64,000 nucleotides of DNA. Origin: Mucilaginibacter sp. MD40. GTDB lineage: Bacteria > Bacteroidota > Bacteroidia > Sphingobacteriales > Sphingobacteriaceae. The notes beneath the pieces are model-generated. The model did no database searches, had not been told where the DNA came from, and worked only from the letters and a program-made list of their open reading frames with translations. The stretch is taken from positions 1,010,071-1,074,070 of the forward strand of contig NZ_NRSW01000001.1 in NCBI RefSeq assembly GCF_002288635.1, given 5' to 3'. Made by a program: the position numbers and the translations under genes. Position 1 is the stretch's first letter. Every line of letters begins with the position of its first letter. Below are positions 26,430 through 35,454 of this stretch, piece after piece.

Positions 26430-27823
26430 AATATCTGCCTTTTATAATCATTAATTTACTGTGCTTTGCTGCAACAGCTCAGGAGCATCCTATGCATCAT
26501 ATGCAAAAGGATAGTACAGTACAGAAATCCATGCATGCTCAGCATATGCAAATGATGCCCAATATGCAGCATGATACCATGAAATATATGATGAGCAGCC
26601 AGTTCTCCCGCGATTTACCGATGAACCGTGATGGTTCCGGAACTTCATGGGTGCCCGATGAAACCCCTATGTATATGTATATGGTGCATGGTAAAAACTG
26701 GATGCACATGTTTCATGGCAGCGTGTTTATGCGCTACAACAAGCAGGACCTGTTTAACCGGGGATCGCGGGGCGGCAGCCAGTTTGACGCGCCCAACTGG
26801 TTTATGTACATGGCCCAGAGAAAAGTAGGTAAAAACGGCCTTTTTGCTATCAATACCATGTTTTCATTTGACCCTTTCACAGTTGGTCCGGGTGGCTACC
26901 CGTTGCTTTATCAAACCGGGGAATCATACAAAGGCGCTAAGCTGGTAGATAAGCAACATCCACACGATCTGTTTGCAGAGTTAAGTGTGGCTTACACCCA
27001 ACGGGTAGCGAAAAATACCGATGTATATCTATCGGTGGGTATGCCGGGCGAACCTGCGCTTGGCCCCCCGGTATTTATGCACCGCCTTTCGGCCATGAAC
27101 AACCCAGATGCCCCGCTAACGCATCATTACGCCGATGCTACACACATTACCTTTGGTACGGCAACATTGGGTTTCAGGTATAAAAATGTAAAGCTGGAAG
27201 GCTCGGTATTTACCGGCCGCGAGCCTGACGAATACCGGTATAATTTTGATAAACCTAAGTTCGACTCCTATTCACTGCGCCTGTCCGTAAATCCTTCAAA
27301 GGAATGGGCCTTACAGGTATCTAACGGGTGGTTAAAGAGCCCCGAGGAGGCCGAACCTAACGATAATGTTAACCGCTTTACGGCCTCGGCCATACATACT
27401 AAAATGCTGGGCGACGACAGCTACGTAGCTACCACTTTAGTTTATGGCCAAAACCGGCATCATGGCGTAACGCAGCCATCTGTGCTGTTAGAGAATAGCT
27501 TACAGCTGCACAAAACCGCTATTTACGGGCGGTATGAATTTGTACAGAAAGATGCCGACGAGCTGGACCTGGAAACGATGTTCCCTGCTAATCCTAATTT
27601 TAATATCAACGCGGTAACGCTTGGTGTGAATCATGTTTTGACCACACTAAAGCAAACCAATTTAACAGCGGGTGTTCAAACAACGCTCAATGTGTCACCA
27701 CGGGCATTACAAACTTTATATGGTAGTAGCCCGGTTGGCTTTCAGGTATATTTGCGAATAACACCCGCGTTAATGAAAATGGGTAGTTCCAAAAGTAGGC
27801 ATCATTCCATGATGAATATGTAA
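26426..27823 (+). CDS. Met/His-rich outer-membrane protein
   Basis: A 465-residue protein with a signal peptide (about 1-18, ending TAQ). The next 40 residues are extremely rich in Met and His (for example HPMHHMQKD, MHAQHMQMMPNMQHD), the type of segment that binds Cu(I)/Cu(II) or silver. The remaining part is a barrel with strands such as HGSVFMRYNKQDLF, and the C-terminus is again Met/His-rich (KSRHHSMMNM). The start codon overlaps the previous stop. Its place in the cluster suggests copper sensing, storage or export at the outer membrane; that is inference. Confidence 0.82.
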   Translation: MKYLPFIIINLLCFAATAQEHPMHHMQKDSTVQKSMHAQHMQMMPNMQHDTMKYMMSSQFSRDLPMNRDGSGTSWVPDETPMYMYMVHGKNWMHMFHGSVFMRYNKQDLFNRGSRGGSQFDAPNWFMYMAQRKVGKNGLFAINTMFSFDPFTVGPGGYPLLYQTGESYKGAKLVDKQHPHDLFAELSVAYTQRVAKNTDVYLSVGMPGEPALGPPVFMHRLSAMNNPDAPLTHHYADATHITFGTATLGFRYKNVKLEGSVFTGREPDEYRYNFDKPKFDSYSLRLSVNPSKEWALQVSNGWLKSPEEAEPNDNVNRFTASAIHTKMLGDDSYVATTLVYGQNRHHGVTQPSVLLENSLQLHKTAIYGRYEFVQKDADELDLETMFPANPNFNINAVTLGVNHVLTTLKQTNLTAGVQTTLNVSPRALQTLYGSSPVGFQVYLRITPALMKMGSSKSRHHSMMNM

Positions 27824-27831
27824 TTGTAAAA

Positions 27832-27852
27832 CGGGGCGAAAAGCCCCGCTTT
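27832..27852 (+). terminator. Weak terminator after the metal-related cluster
   Basis: CGGGGC (27832-27837) and GCCCCG (27843-27848) form a short GC-rich stem with loop GAAAA, followed by CTTTACTTT. Confidence 0.65.
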
Positions 27853-27906
27853 ACTTTCGTACAAGCGCTAAAGACGTGTATATTGCAGCATTAACCAAAC
27901 TTAAGC

Positions 27907-28755
27907 ATGCAAAAAGCCGGTGTAATAGGGATTGATATGGGCGCCACTAATATGAAGGGCGCTGTGGTAAGTAACAGTGTATTATCAGCAATAACCACTA
28001 TACCTGTTAACCGCCAAAGCAATGCCGGTGAAGTACTTGCAGATGTGTATAAACTGGTTGATGGGCTTTTACAAATCGGCAATGTTGCTGCCATTGGTAT
28101 AGGGGTCCCCAGCATAGTTGATGTGCATGAGGGAATTGTATACGATGTGGTAAACATTCCCGCGTGGAAAGAAGTGCCTTTAAAAAGGCTATTAGAACAA
28201 CGTTTTGGGTTGCCGGTGTATGTGAATAATGATGCAAACTGTTTTGCCGCCGGTGAATATTACTATGGTAAGGGCGTTGGATTTAGTTCAATGGTAGGGC
28301 TAACACTTGGTACCGGCCTGGGTGCGGGCGTTATTATAAATAAGCAATTGTACGAGGGCTATAACTGTGGCGCAGGTGAGTTTGGCTTGCTGCCTTATGC
28401 CGATAGTGTGCTTGATGAATACGCCAGCGGCACGTTCTTTACATTGAAAAACGGTATTGACGGAAAGCTGGCATACGAGCGGGCTTATGCAGGAGACAGG
28501 CAGACACTGGAGCTATATCAGCAATTTGGAAAGAATCTCGGGCATGCGGTTAAAATGGTCATGTACACGGTTGATCCTGAGCTTATCGTACTGGGTGGCT
28601 CCGTACGTGTTGCCTATGATTATTTTAAAGACAGCATGTGGGGGGAGATAGAGACCTCGGTTTACCCTGCCGCGGTTAAACGTTTAAAGATAGAAGTATC
28701 CGCTTTAGAAAACAGCGGTATATTAGGTGCCGCCGCCTTGCCTTTGATAAAGTAA
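27907..28755 (+). CDS. ROK family sugar kinase
   Basis: A 282-residue kinase of the ROK family, phosphorylating glucose, N-acetylglucosamine or similar. The phosphate-1 loop is GIDMGATNMKG at about residues 7-17. The active-site Asp is in NNDANCFAAGEY, and the second nucleotide loop is GLTLGTGLGAG. The usual zinc site CxCGxxGC is absent: the position is GAGEFGLLPYADSVLDEYA, with no Cys. That places it among the zinc-less ROK proteins. It starts an apparent cluster with the NTF2-like gene 9 bases downstream. Confidence 0.9.
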   Translation: MQKAGVIGIDMGATNMKGAVVSNSVLSAITTIPVNRQSNAGEVLADVYKLVDGLLQIGNVAAIGIGVPSIVDVHEGIVYDVVNIPAWKEVPLKRLLEQRFGLPVYVNNDANCFAAGEYYYGKGVGFSSMVGLTLGTGLGAGVIINKQLYEGYNCGAGEFGLLPYADSVLDEYASGTFFTLKNGIDGKLAYERAYAGDRQTLELYQQFGKNLGHAVKMVMYTVDPELIVLGGSVRVAYDYFKDSMWGEIETSVYPAAVKRLKIEVSALENSGILGAAALPLIK

Positions 28756-28764
28756 ATAATAAAT

Positions 28765-29142
28765 ATGGACGAAAGAGAAAAGATCATCTCAAATTACATT
28801 AATGCCTATAACGCATTTGATACTGACGGAATGGCAGTTGACATGGCTGAAGATATATATTTTGAAAACATTTCTAACGGGGAGCCGACAATGGTTTTAA
28901 ACGGGATAGCAGCCTTTAAAGAACAGGCCAACCAGGCTAAAAGTTATTTTACTGAGCGTGAGCAAACCATCAACTCAATTAAACATCATGGAAATGAAAG
29001 TGATGTTTCCATTAGTTATCATGCGGTTTTAGCCATTGATATACCCGGCGGACCTCAAAAAGGAGCGGTTTTGGAGCTTTCCGGTAGGTCGGTGTTTGTA
29101 TTTAACGGCAATAAGATCGTTAGGTTAACAGATATCAGTTAA
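28765..29142 (+). CDS. NTF2-like (SnoaL-type) protein
   Basis: A 125-residue protein with the cone-shaped NTF2-like pattern: an N-terminal helix EKIISNYINAYNAFDTDGM, then VDMAEDIYFENISNG and a final strand VFVFNGNKIVRLTDI. SnoaL-type proteins can be enzymes or ligand binders; no catalytic residues can be assigned. It follows the ROK gene by 9 bases and is probably co-transcribed. Confidence 0.82.
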   Translation: MDEREKIISNYINAYNAFDTDGMAVDMAEDIYFENISNGEPTMVLNGIAAFKEQANQAKSYFTEREQTINSIKHHGNESDVSISYHAVLAIDIPGGPQKGAVLELSGRSVFVFNGNKIVRLTDIS

Positions 29143-29257
29143 GGCCTCACTTAAGCAGAGGTGAGAAGAACTGCAGCTTGATTTCAGCATTCCTGAAACC
29201 ACCTTATCGCATACTGGAATACTTTTTGAAACGGGATAAATATAACTATTGAAAGAT

Positions 29258-29974
29258 ATGATGAGTTTATTATTCATTCCGTATAATTCTGCATGGCTGC
29301 TCATGATTGTGATAGCCCTTGGCAGTTTTGTTGTACAGTGGCGTTTCAGAAATAAATTTAAGGAGTATGCGGAGATGCCGTTACTTTCGGGCATGTCTGG
29401 CCGCGAGGTGGCCGAGCGGATGCTTCAAGACCACGGTATTTATGATGTGCAGGTAATTTCTGTTGAAGGCCAGCTAACCGACCATTACAACCCGGAAAAT
29501 AAAACGGTAAACCTTAGTCCGGATGTGTATAACAGCCGTAGCGTGGCCGCGGCGGCGGTTGCCGCTCACGAGTGTGGCCATGCCGTACAACACGCGCGGG
29601 CCTACAGCTGGCTTAGTTTCCGCTCGGCTATGGTACCGGTGGTAAATGTAGCATCAACCCTTACGCAATGGACATTGATGATAGGCATTATGCTGTTGTT
29701 TTTTACCCATAACCCTTTTGTGTTAGCGATAGGGGTAGGTGCCCTGGCGTTGGTAACGTTGTTCAGCTTTATTACCCTGCCTGTAGAGTTTGATGCCAGT
29801 AACAGGGCCTTAGCCTGGCTGAATAACAACTATTCTGTAATGCAAACGCGCGAAGAACATGAGCAGGCTAAGGACGCGCTTTGGTGGGCAGCCATGACCT
29901 ACGTGGTAGCCGCGCTTAGTGCATTGGCTACTCTTGTTTATTACGCTTCGTTCCTGTTTAACAGGCGTAACTAA
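29258..29974 (+). CDS. Membrane zinc metallopeptidase (YugP-like)
   Basis: About 239 residues from the ATG at 29258 (another ATG follows directly; a TTG at 29249 is also in frame). The zinc site AAHECGHAVQHA (HExxH) is at about residue 103. Hydrophobic segments precede and follow it, and the last third has two more membrane helices around VEFDASNRAL. This is the neutral zinc metallopeptidase family (PF04298), with unknown substrates. The gene stands alone, 115 bases after the NTF2-like gene, with a perfect terminator at 30017. Confidence 0.9.
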   Translation: MMSLLFIPYNSAWLLMIVIALGSFVVQWRFRNKFKEYAEMPLLSGMSGREVAERMLQDHGIYDVQVISVEGQLTDHYNPENKTVNLSPDVYNSRSVAAAAVAAHECGHAVQHARAYSWLSFRSAMVPVVNVASTLTQWTLMIGIMLLFFTHNPFVLAIGVGALALVTLFSFITLPVEFDASNRALAWLNNNYSVMQTREEHEQAKDALWWAAMTYVVAALSALATLVYYASFLFNRRN

Positions 29975-30016
29975 ACATAGGTGTATTTAATTATAGCATC
30001 TAATAACGATACATAG

Positions 30017-30056
30017 TATAACAATAAAAGCCTCCGAGGAGGCTTTTATTGTTATA
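30017..30056. terminator. Perfect 19-bp bidirectional terminator
   Basis: The left arm 30017-30035 and right arm 30038-30056 are exact reverse complements, with a 2-base gap (GA). The core is CCTCC/GGAGG with flanking AAAAG and CTTTT tracts, between convergent genes ending at 29974 and 30104. Confidence 0.9.
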
Positions 30057-30103
30057 CAGATTTTATCAGCTGCGCTGAAATACTTTGACTAATAGAATAC
30101 TAA

Positions 30104-32023
30104 TTATTTCAGTGCTTTGCTGCTATAAATGTGATACTCGCCCGGAGCATATATTGTTGTGAACGGCGTAGTAATGCTTACGGTGCTGCCTGACATGTAA
30201 TCATACCAGGTGCCAGCACTTGGAAAGGCGATTGTAGCTCCCTGGCTGTTTACATCAAAATTACCTGCTACAACCACATTTGTACCATCGGCACCTGTGA
30301 GGCTGGCGGTTTTAATAGAGCCCGACGAGCTATAAGTAATATTTGATGTTGCAAATACCGGGTTATTGATCTTCATCCGGATCAGCTTGGCAAAAGTAGC
30401 ATAAAGTTTATGGCGTAAAGGATCATTATTATATTCCCAATGAAGCGGTTTTTCGCCGGTGCGGCCATTCACATCAATAGAGATGTCATAACCCACTTCG
30501 CCAAACTGCCAAACCATTTTTGGGCCCGGTGCGGTAAATAAAAAGGCGGCAGCGGCTTCCTGGCGGGCCAGGGCTGTAGCGAGTGTTTTAACATTATACC
30601 CATTGGCACCACTGCTGTTACCATAAGTAATATTTTTAAACATCAGGCGCTCCTCATCGTGGCTTTCCATATAGCTCACAATATTATCAGGCTGGGTAAA
30701 GCCGGTATGATTGCTAAAGTATAGCCGCGAGAAATTTGAAGTAGGTACATAACCCATTGTTGCCTCGTTAAAATTATAATTAATGTTATTCCACAGCATC
30801 ATGCCATTATCTGAGAGCTCTTTCTCTTCGCGGTCGCCGCCAAAAAACTCCAGGATGGTGTAAAAGTTATTGTTGTCTATGCTATTGATAAAGTTCTTAT
30901 AATCGTTCCAGATGGCTACGCGGCTGGCATCGTAGGCGGCAAAGGAAGCGTCATCCGTGCTTAGTGTTTGGGTAAAACCTTTGGCAAGGTCAAAGCGGTA
31001 GCCATCAATATGGTACTGCTGCATATAAAACTTCATTACGTTTTTGGCGAAGTATTTTGTGGCCGCGCTTTGGTGGTTAAAATCGTAACCTACATTGTAT
31101 GGGTGCCTTGGGTCAACATTAAACCAGGGATTGGTACTTAAAGGCTTCTGGGTTGTTTTATCGAAGTACAATTGTACCATAGGAGACTGACCGAAAGAAT
31201 GGTTAAGTACCATATCCAATATCACGGCCATACCGCGGGCATGGCAGGCATCTATCAGTGCTTTGAGGTCGTTTTTGGTGCCATAGTATTTATCAACCGC
31301 AAAGTAGAACGAAGGATTATAGCCCCACGATGAATTGCCTTCAAACTCGTTTACAGGCATCAGTTCAACCGCGTTTACGCCTAAATTGCTCAGGTAATTA
31401 AGCGTATCAGCAATGGTTTTGTAAGAGTGGGTGCCCACAAAGTCGCGCACATGTAATTCATATATCACCAGCTTATTTTTATCCGGCCGGGTAAAGTTAG
31501 GGTACTTCCAGGTGTAAGTTGGTTGGTTTGCCTGCATCACGCTAACAATACCTGTTTGGCCAGCTGGGTAAGCTTTTAAGTTAGGGTAAACTGATGCCGG
31601 TATGTACTTATCATTATCAGGGTCGAGGACTTTCTCGCAATACGGGTCGGCTACTTTTAAAGTGCCATCCGCAAGGTATTGGTAAGCGTATTCTTTGTTA
31701 GGGTCCAGGTTATCTATTTGTACCCACCAATTATTTCCATCTGGTGTAACGGTCATGGCTGTTGGTGCCCAGTTATTAAACTCGCCAATTACCGCCATGG
31801 ATGTTTTGCCCGGCGCGTAAATATTAAAAATGGCTGATGTCCCTGAGTTAATATACGTAACGCCGTCCCCTGCACCTGATGGTAATGGTTTGCCGTTAGG
31901 TACAGTAACCCCACCGCCACCGCCTGTATTGGTAGGTGTTGAGGGATCAATGTTTTTTTTGCTGCAACTTGCCGTTCCTAACAGCAGGGCAATGATCCCG
32001 GTAAATAAAATGATTCTTCTCAT
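30104..32023 (-). CDS. GH13 alpha-amylase-type lipoprotein with CBM48-like domain
   Basis: A 639-residue lipoprotein (lipobox GTASC, Cys20), probably at the cell surface like SusG. After a Gly-rich linker comes a CBM48/E-set domain (about 55-135; VIGEFNNWAP). The GH13 barrel follows with DMVLNH at 270-275, the nucleophile Asp345 in GYRFDLAKGF, the acid Glu392 in LEFFGG and Asp456 in ESHDEERL. A C-terminal beta domain ends the protein. It cleaves alpha-1,4 glucan, and the E-set suggests branched glucan. Last gene of the starch locus, 42 bases behind the pullulanase. Confidence 0.93.
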   Translation of the reverse strand: MRRIILFTGIIALLLGTASCSKKNIDPSTPTNTGGGGGVTVPNGKPLPSGAGDGVTYINSGTSAIFNIYAPGKTSMAVIGEFNNWAPTAMTVTPDGNNWWVQIDNLDPNKEYAYQYLADGTLKVADPYCEKVLDPDNDKYIPASVYPNLKAYPAGQTGIVSVMQANQPTYTWKYPNFTRPDKNKLVIYELHVRDFVGTHSYKTIADTLNYLSNLGVNAVELMPVNEFEGNSSWGYNPSFYFAVDKYYGTKNDLKALIDACHARGMAVILDMVLNHSFGQSPMVQLYFDKTTQKPLSTNPWFNVDPRHPYNVGYDFNHQSAATKYFAKNVMKFYMQQYHIDGYRFDLAKGFTQTLSTDDASFAAYDASRVAIWNDYKNFINSIDNNNFYTILEFFGGDREEKELSDNGMMLWNNINYNFNEATMGYVPTSNFSRLYFSNHTGFTQPDNIVSYMESHDEERLMFKNITYGNSSGANGYNVKTLATALARQEAAAAFLFTAPGPKMVWQFGEVGYDISIDVNGRTGEKPLHWEYNNDPLRHKLYATFAKLIRMKINNPVFATSNITYSSSGSIKTASLTGADGTNVVVAGNFDVNSQGATIAFPSAGTWYDYMSGSTVSITTPFTTIYAPGEYHIYSSKALK

Positions 32024-32065
32024 GTCCTGGTTATGTTTTTTAGCGTGATGTTTCTCTATAAATTT

Positions 32066-34036
32066 TTACTGATATAAAATATACGCGGTAGTTGCAGGTA
32101 CACTAATGGTTTGCGTGCTGGTACCCAACCCAAGTTCGTTCACCTTATCGCCGTTTGCAGCTATTGTCCATTTGCCTCCGGGTAGATTAATTTCACAGGC
32201 AGAAGTATTTCCGTTCAGTATCACCAAGATGTTTTTCCATCTATCGCCATTAGCATTCCCTGTTAAGCTAAAGGCGATCAGGTCGTTATCGTTAGTTTGG
32301 TTAAACTTCAAATGCTGCTGAACCATTTCGGCAGTAGGCATCCTAAACGCCGGATGATTTTTGCGTAGCGCAATTAGCCCTTTGTAATAATTGTAAACTT
32401 GCCTGTATTGCGCCTTGCGGTGCCAACCTATCTGGTTAATACTATCCGGTGACTTGTATGAATTAGCGACACCCTTTTTAGTGCGTAAAAATTCGGCACC
32501 CGAATGTAAAAACGCAACGCCCTGGGCGGTAAGCACCGCTGTTTGGCTTAGTTTGTCCATTTTAATGAGCTGCTCTTCTGTAGCATAGGGGTTGGCAATT
32601 TTCAGGCGGTCAAACAAGGTATTATCATCATGGCACGATACATAATCAATGGCTTGTGATGGTTGTGCCGCCCACGGGGCTTTTGAATAGTTTACCTCCG
32701 TATAATTGATCTGCGGATGCTGTACGGCACCGGCAATGCCAAATTTTACGCTTTCGGCCGTTCCCGGCTGTCCGCTTACAAATCCTTTTGATTTTACATC
32801 GCTGAAACCACCTTTTAAACCATCGCGCATATCGTCGCCAAACGCGGCTATTTGATGCAGTTGATTGGTGTGGGCTTTTGTGGCACGCAGGGTTTCAGGC
32901 AAAGCGCTTTCGCCCGCTGTCCAGCCCTCTCCGTAGATAAATATCGATGGGTCGTATTTGTGCAGGGCATCGCTCAGGGCGTTCATCGTAGCTATATCGT
33001 GTATACCCATCAAGTCAAACCTAAAACCATCTATATGATATTCCTTAGCCCAGTACAATACTGACTCTATCATAAATTTACGCATCATAGGCTGCTCTGA
33101 GGCTGTTTCGTTGCCGCAGCCTGTACCGTTTGCATACTGGCCCGAAGCCGTTTTACGATAAAAATAGCCGGGTACAAACTGGTTAAATACGGAGTTTTCG
33201 GTGTCGCTGGTATGGTTATATACTACATCAAGCACCACGCGCAAGCCGTTGGCGTGCATAGCCTGTACCATTTGCTTAAACTCGCGGATGCGTACATTAC
33301 CGTCATACGCGTTAGTAGCATAGCTACCTTCCGGAACGTTGTAGTTTTGTGGGTCGTAGCCCCAGTTATATTGGCCGTTGGACGGTTTGGTTTCATCAAT
33401 GGATGCAAAGTCAAAAGAAGGCAGCAAATGCACATGCGTTGCACCCAGTTCTTTAATATGGCTAAGCCCGGTGGTTAAACCGTCGGCGCTTTTGGTGCCA
33501 ACTTCTGCAAGGCCCAGGAACTTTCCTTTATGTGTAATGCCGGAGTTGGGATCTACAGAAATATCGCGTACATGCGTTTCATATATAACGATATCTGTAA
33601 AATTTTTTAAGGGGGGCTTTTTATCATTTGCCCAGCCGCCGGGATTGGTTTGTGCAAGGTTAACTACCATGCCTCTTTTGCCGTTTACACCAACCGCTTT
33701 AGCATACATATCCGGAGTCTCCTGCAGCCATTTGCCATCCTGCATTACCTGGAAGGTATAATACCGGTTTTTAATATTCCCGGGGATGCTAATGGCCCAG
33801 GTTCCATTATCCTTCCTGGTCAGATCGATAGTCTGTAAGGCAGTGTCGCCTTCCCCATTGGCATATAAACGTAACTTAACAGCAGACGCGCCGGGTGCCC
33901 AAACTTTAAATAAGGTTTTGGCAGGCGAGTAAGTAACGCCAAGGTCGGTGCCGTTATATACAGGATAAACAGTACCAGTCTCCGCAACAGAAGCAGCCCC
34001 GATCATAAATAATAATAACGCGCTATAAAATTTCAT
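32066..34036 (-). CDS. pulA: Type I pullulanase (GH13_14)
   Basis: A roughly 656-residue exported enzyme that debranches starch at alpha-1,6 bonds. The signal peptide ends near residue 20. An E-set/CBM48 domain covers about 40-130. The pullulanase hallmark YNWGYDP is at 226-232, then DVVYNH at 273-278, nucleophile Asp344 in FRFDLMG, acid Glu373 in YGEGW and His472-Asp473 in SCHDDNTLF (numbers count from the ATG at 34045). The ATG at 34036 has AGAGGG directly upstream; the one at 34045, three codons earlier, is equally possible. It lies 12-21 bases after the MFS gene in the same operon. Confidence 0.94.
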   Translation of the reverse strand: MKFYSALLLFMIGAASVAETGTVYPVYNGTDLGVTYSPAKTLFKVWAPGASAVKLRLYANGEGDTALQTIDLTRKDNGTWAISIPGNIKNRYYTFQVMQDGKWLQETPDMYAKAVGVNGKRGMVVNLAQTNPGGWANDKKPPLKNFTDIVIYETHVRDISVDPNSGITHKGKFLGLAEVGTKSADGLTTGLSHIKELGATHVHLLPSFDFASIDETKPSNGQYNWGYDPQNYNVPEGSYATNAYDGNVRIREFKQMVQAMHANGLRVVLDVVYNHTSDTENSVFNQFVPGYFYRKTASGQYANGTGCGNETASEQPMMRKFMIESVLYWAKEYHIDGFRFDLMGIHDIATMNALSDALHKYDPSIFIYGEGWTAGESALPETLRATKAHTNQLHQIAAFGDDMRDGLKGGFSDVKSKGFVSGQPGTAESVKFGIAGAVQHPQINYTEVNYSKAPWAAQPSQAIDYVSCHDDNTLFDRLKIANPYATEEQLIKMDKLSQTAVLTAQGVAFLHSGAEFLRTKKGVANSYKSPDSINQIGWHRKAQYRQVYNYYKGLIALRKNHPAFRMPTAEMVQQHLKFNQTNDNDLIAFSLTGNANGDRWKNILVILNGNTSACEINLPGGKWTIAANGDKVNELGLGTSTQTISVPATTAYILYQ

Positions 34037-34056
34037 CCCTCTCATCTATAATTTCC

Positions 34057-35454
34057 TCATCTACTTTTTGGCGTATGTATATTTTTACCATCCTGAACAT
34101 AAATCACCGAGATGGCCGCACATAGCATAAAAATACCTGCAAGTACAAGGGCATATATAGCCTGACCGCCAAACAGGTTTTTTACTACCCATCCGCCAAA
34201 AAAGCCATTTACTATTTGCGGAAATGTGATAAAGAAGTTGAAGATGCCCATGTAAACGCCCATCTTTTTAGCCGGAATAGAACCCGAAAGGATAGCGTAA
34301 GGCATGGCCAGTATACTTGCCCATGCTAAGCCTATACCTACCATACTTAAGATGAGCATATTGGGGTTTTGAATAAAGAAGATGGATATTAAGCCAATAC
34401 CCCCTGCAATTAATGAAAAAGAGTGCGCCAGCTTGCGGCTGGTTGCCCGCGCAATGGCCGATAGAAAAAGCGCATAAATAGCCGATACGCCATTGTAAAT
34501 ACCAAACATCAGGGTAACCCAGTCACCCGCTTTTGCGGCGTTTACGGAGGTGGTATCTTTTAAATCTACGTGGAATATGTGCGTGGCAATAGCCGGTGAT
34601 GCAAAAACCCACATGGAGAATAATGCAAACCAGGAGAAGAACTGTACCAGGCCCAACTGGCGCATGGCCATTGGCATGTTTTTAAAGTCGTGAAATATCT
34701 GGCCCAAACCGCGTTTGGGTTCTGCTTCGTCTTCTTCGGGATGAAATTTAGCGTACTCTGCCGGTGAGTATTCTTTGGTTCGTAAAACGGTCCACAACAA
34801 GCAAATAATCATCACCAGCGCGCCTACGTAAAAAGAATAGGTAACATTCGGCTGCACATGGCCCGGCTGCGCTGTTTGTGTACCTATAAAGTAACTAATT
34901 ACCCAGGGGAGTACCGAGCCGGTGACCGCTCCAATACCTATGAGAAAGGTTTGTACGGAAAAACCCAGACTGCGCTGGCTATCGGGCAGGTTGTCGCCAA
35001 TAAGTGCGCGGAAAGGTTCCATGGCCACGTTAAAAGAGGCATCCATGATCATTAAAATACCCGCGCCCACCATTACCGGCGGTAAAAACATCAATACTGC
35101 CGAATTGGGAAGGAAAAAAAGCGCAAGCGCAGATAAAATACCCCCTGTTAGGAAGTATGGTTTACGCCGGCCAAGGCGGTTCCAGGTACGGTCGCTATAA
35201 TGGCCTATGATGGGCTGCACGATCATGCCGGTGATGGGTGCCGCCAACCAAAACAGCGACAAATGTTCCACATCGGCCCCAAAGCTTTGTAGTATACGCG
35301 AAGCATTGCCGTTTTGTAAAGCAAAGCCAAACTGTATACCCAAAAAGCCAAAGCTCATGTTAAAGATCTGCCAAAAGGTAAGCTTTGGCTTTTCCACAGC
35401 TTTTCGCGTATCTGCTAAAGGCTGTGTGGTGTTTTTATGTTCAGCGGCGATCAT
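34057..35454 (-). CDS. MFS maltose/maltooligosaccharide transporter (SusT-like)
   Basis: A 465-residue inner-membrane transporter with twelve predicted helices. The motif QPIIGHYSDRTWNRLGRRKPY is the MFS loop 2-3 signature as seen in SLC45/GPH-type sugar carriers; I cite only GHYSDRTWNRLGRRK. An N-terminal cytoplasmic tail of about 25 residues precedes helix 1. Homologues in Bacteroidota starch loci import maltose or small oligosaccharides into the cytoplasm. Its start codon overlaps the stop of the SusA-like gene by four bases, so they are translationally coupled, and the pullulanase gene follows. Confidence 0.9.
   Translation of the reverse strand: MIAAEHKNTTQPLADTRKAVEKPKLTFWQIFNMSFGFLGIQFGFALQNGNASRILQSFGADVEHLSLFWLAAPITGMIVQPIIGHYSDRTWNRLGRRKPYFLTGGILSALALFFLPNSAVLMFLPPVMVGAGILMIMDASFNVAMEPFRALIGDNLPDSQRSLGFSVQTFLIGIGAVTGSVLPWVISYFIGTQTAQPGHVQPNVTYSFYVGALVMIICLLWTVLRTKEYSPAEYAKFHPEEDEAEPKRGLGQIFHDFKNMPMAMRQLGLVQFFSWFALFSMWVFASPAIATHIFHVDLKDTTSVNAAKAGDWVTLMFGIYNGVSAIYALFLSAIARATSRKLAHSFSLIAGGIGLISIFFIQNPNMLILSMVGIGLAWASILAMPYAILSGSIPAKKMGVYMGIFNFFITFPQIVNGFFGGWVVKNLFGGQAIYALVLAGIFMLCAAISVIYVQDGKNIHTPKSR

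Noticed and set aside
30017-30056. Perfect 19-bp inverted repeat considered as a mobile-element end
   Set aside because: Its place between convergent gene ends and the A/T tracts on both sides explain it as a bidirectional terminator.
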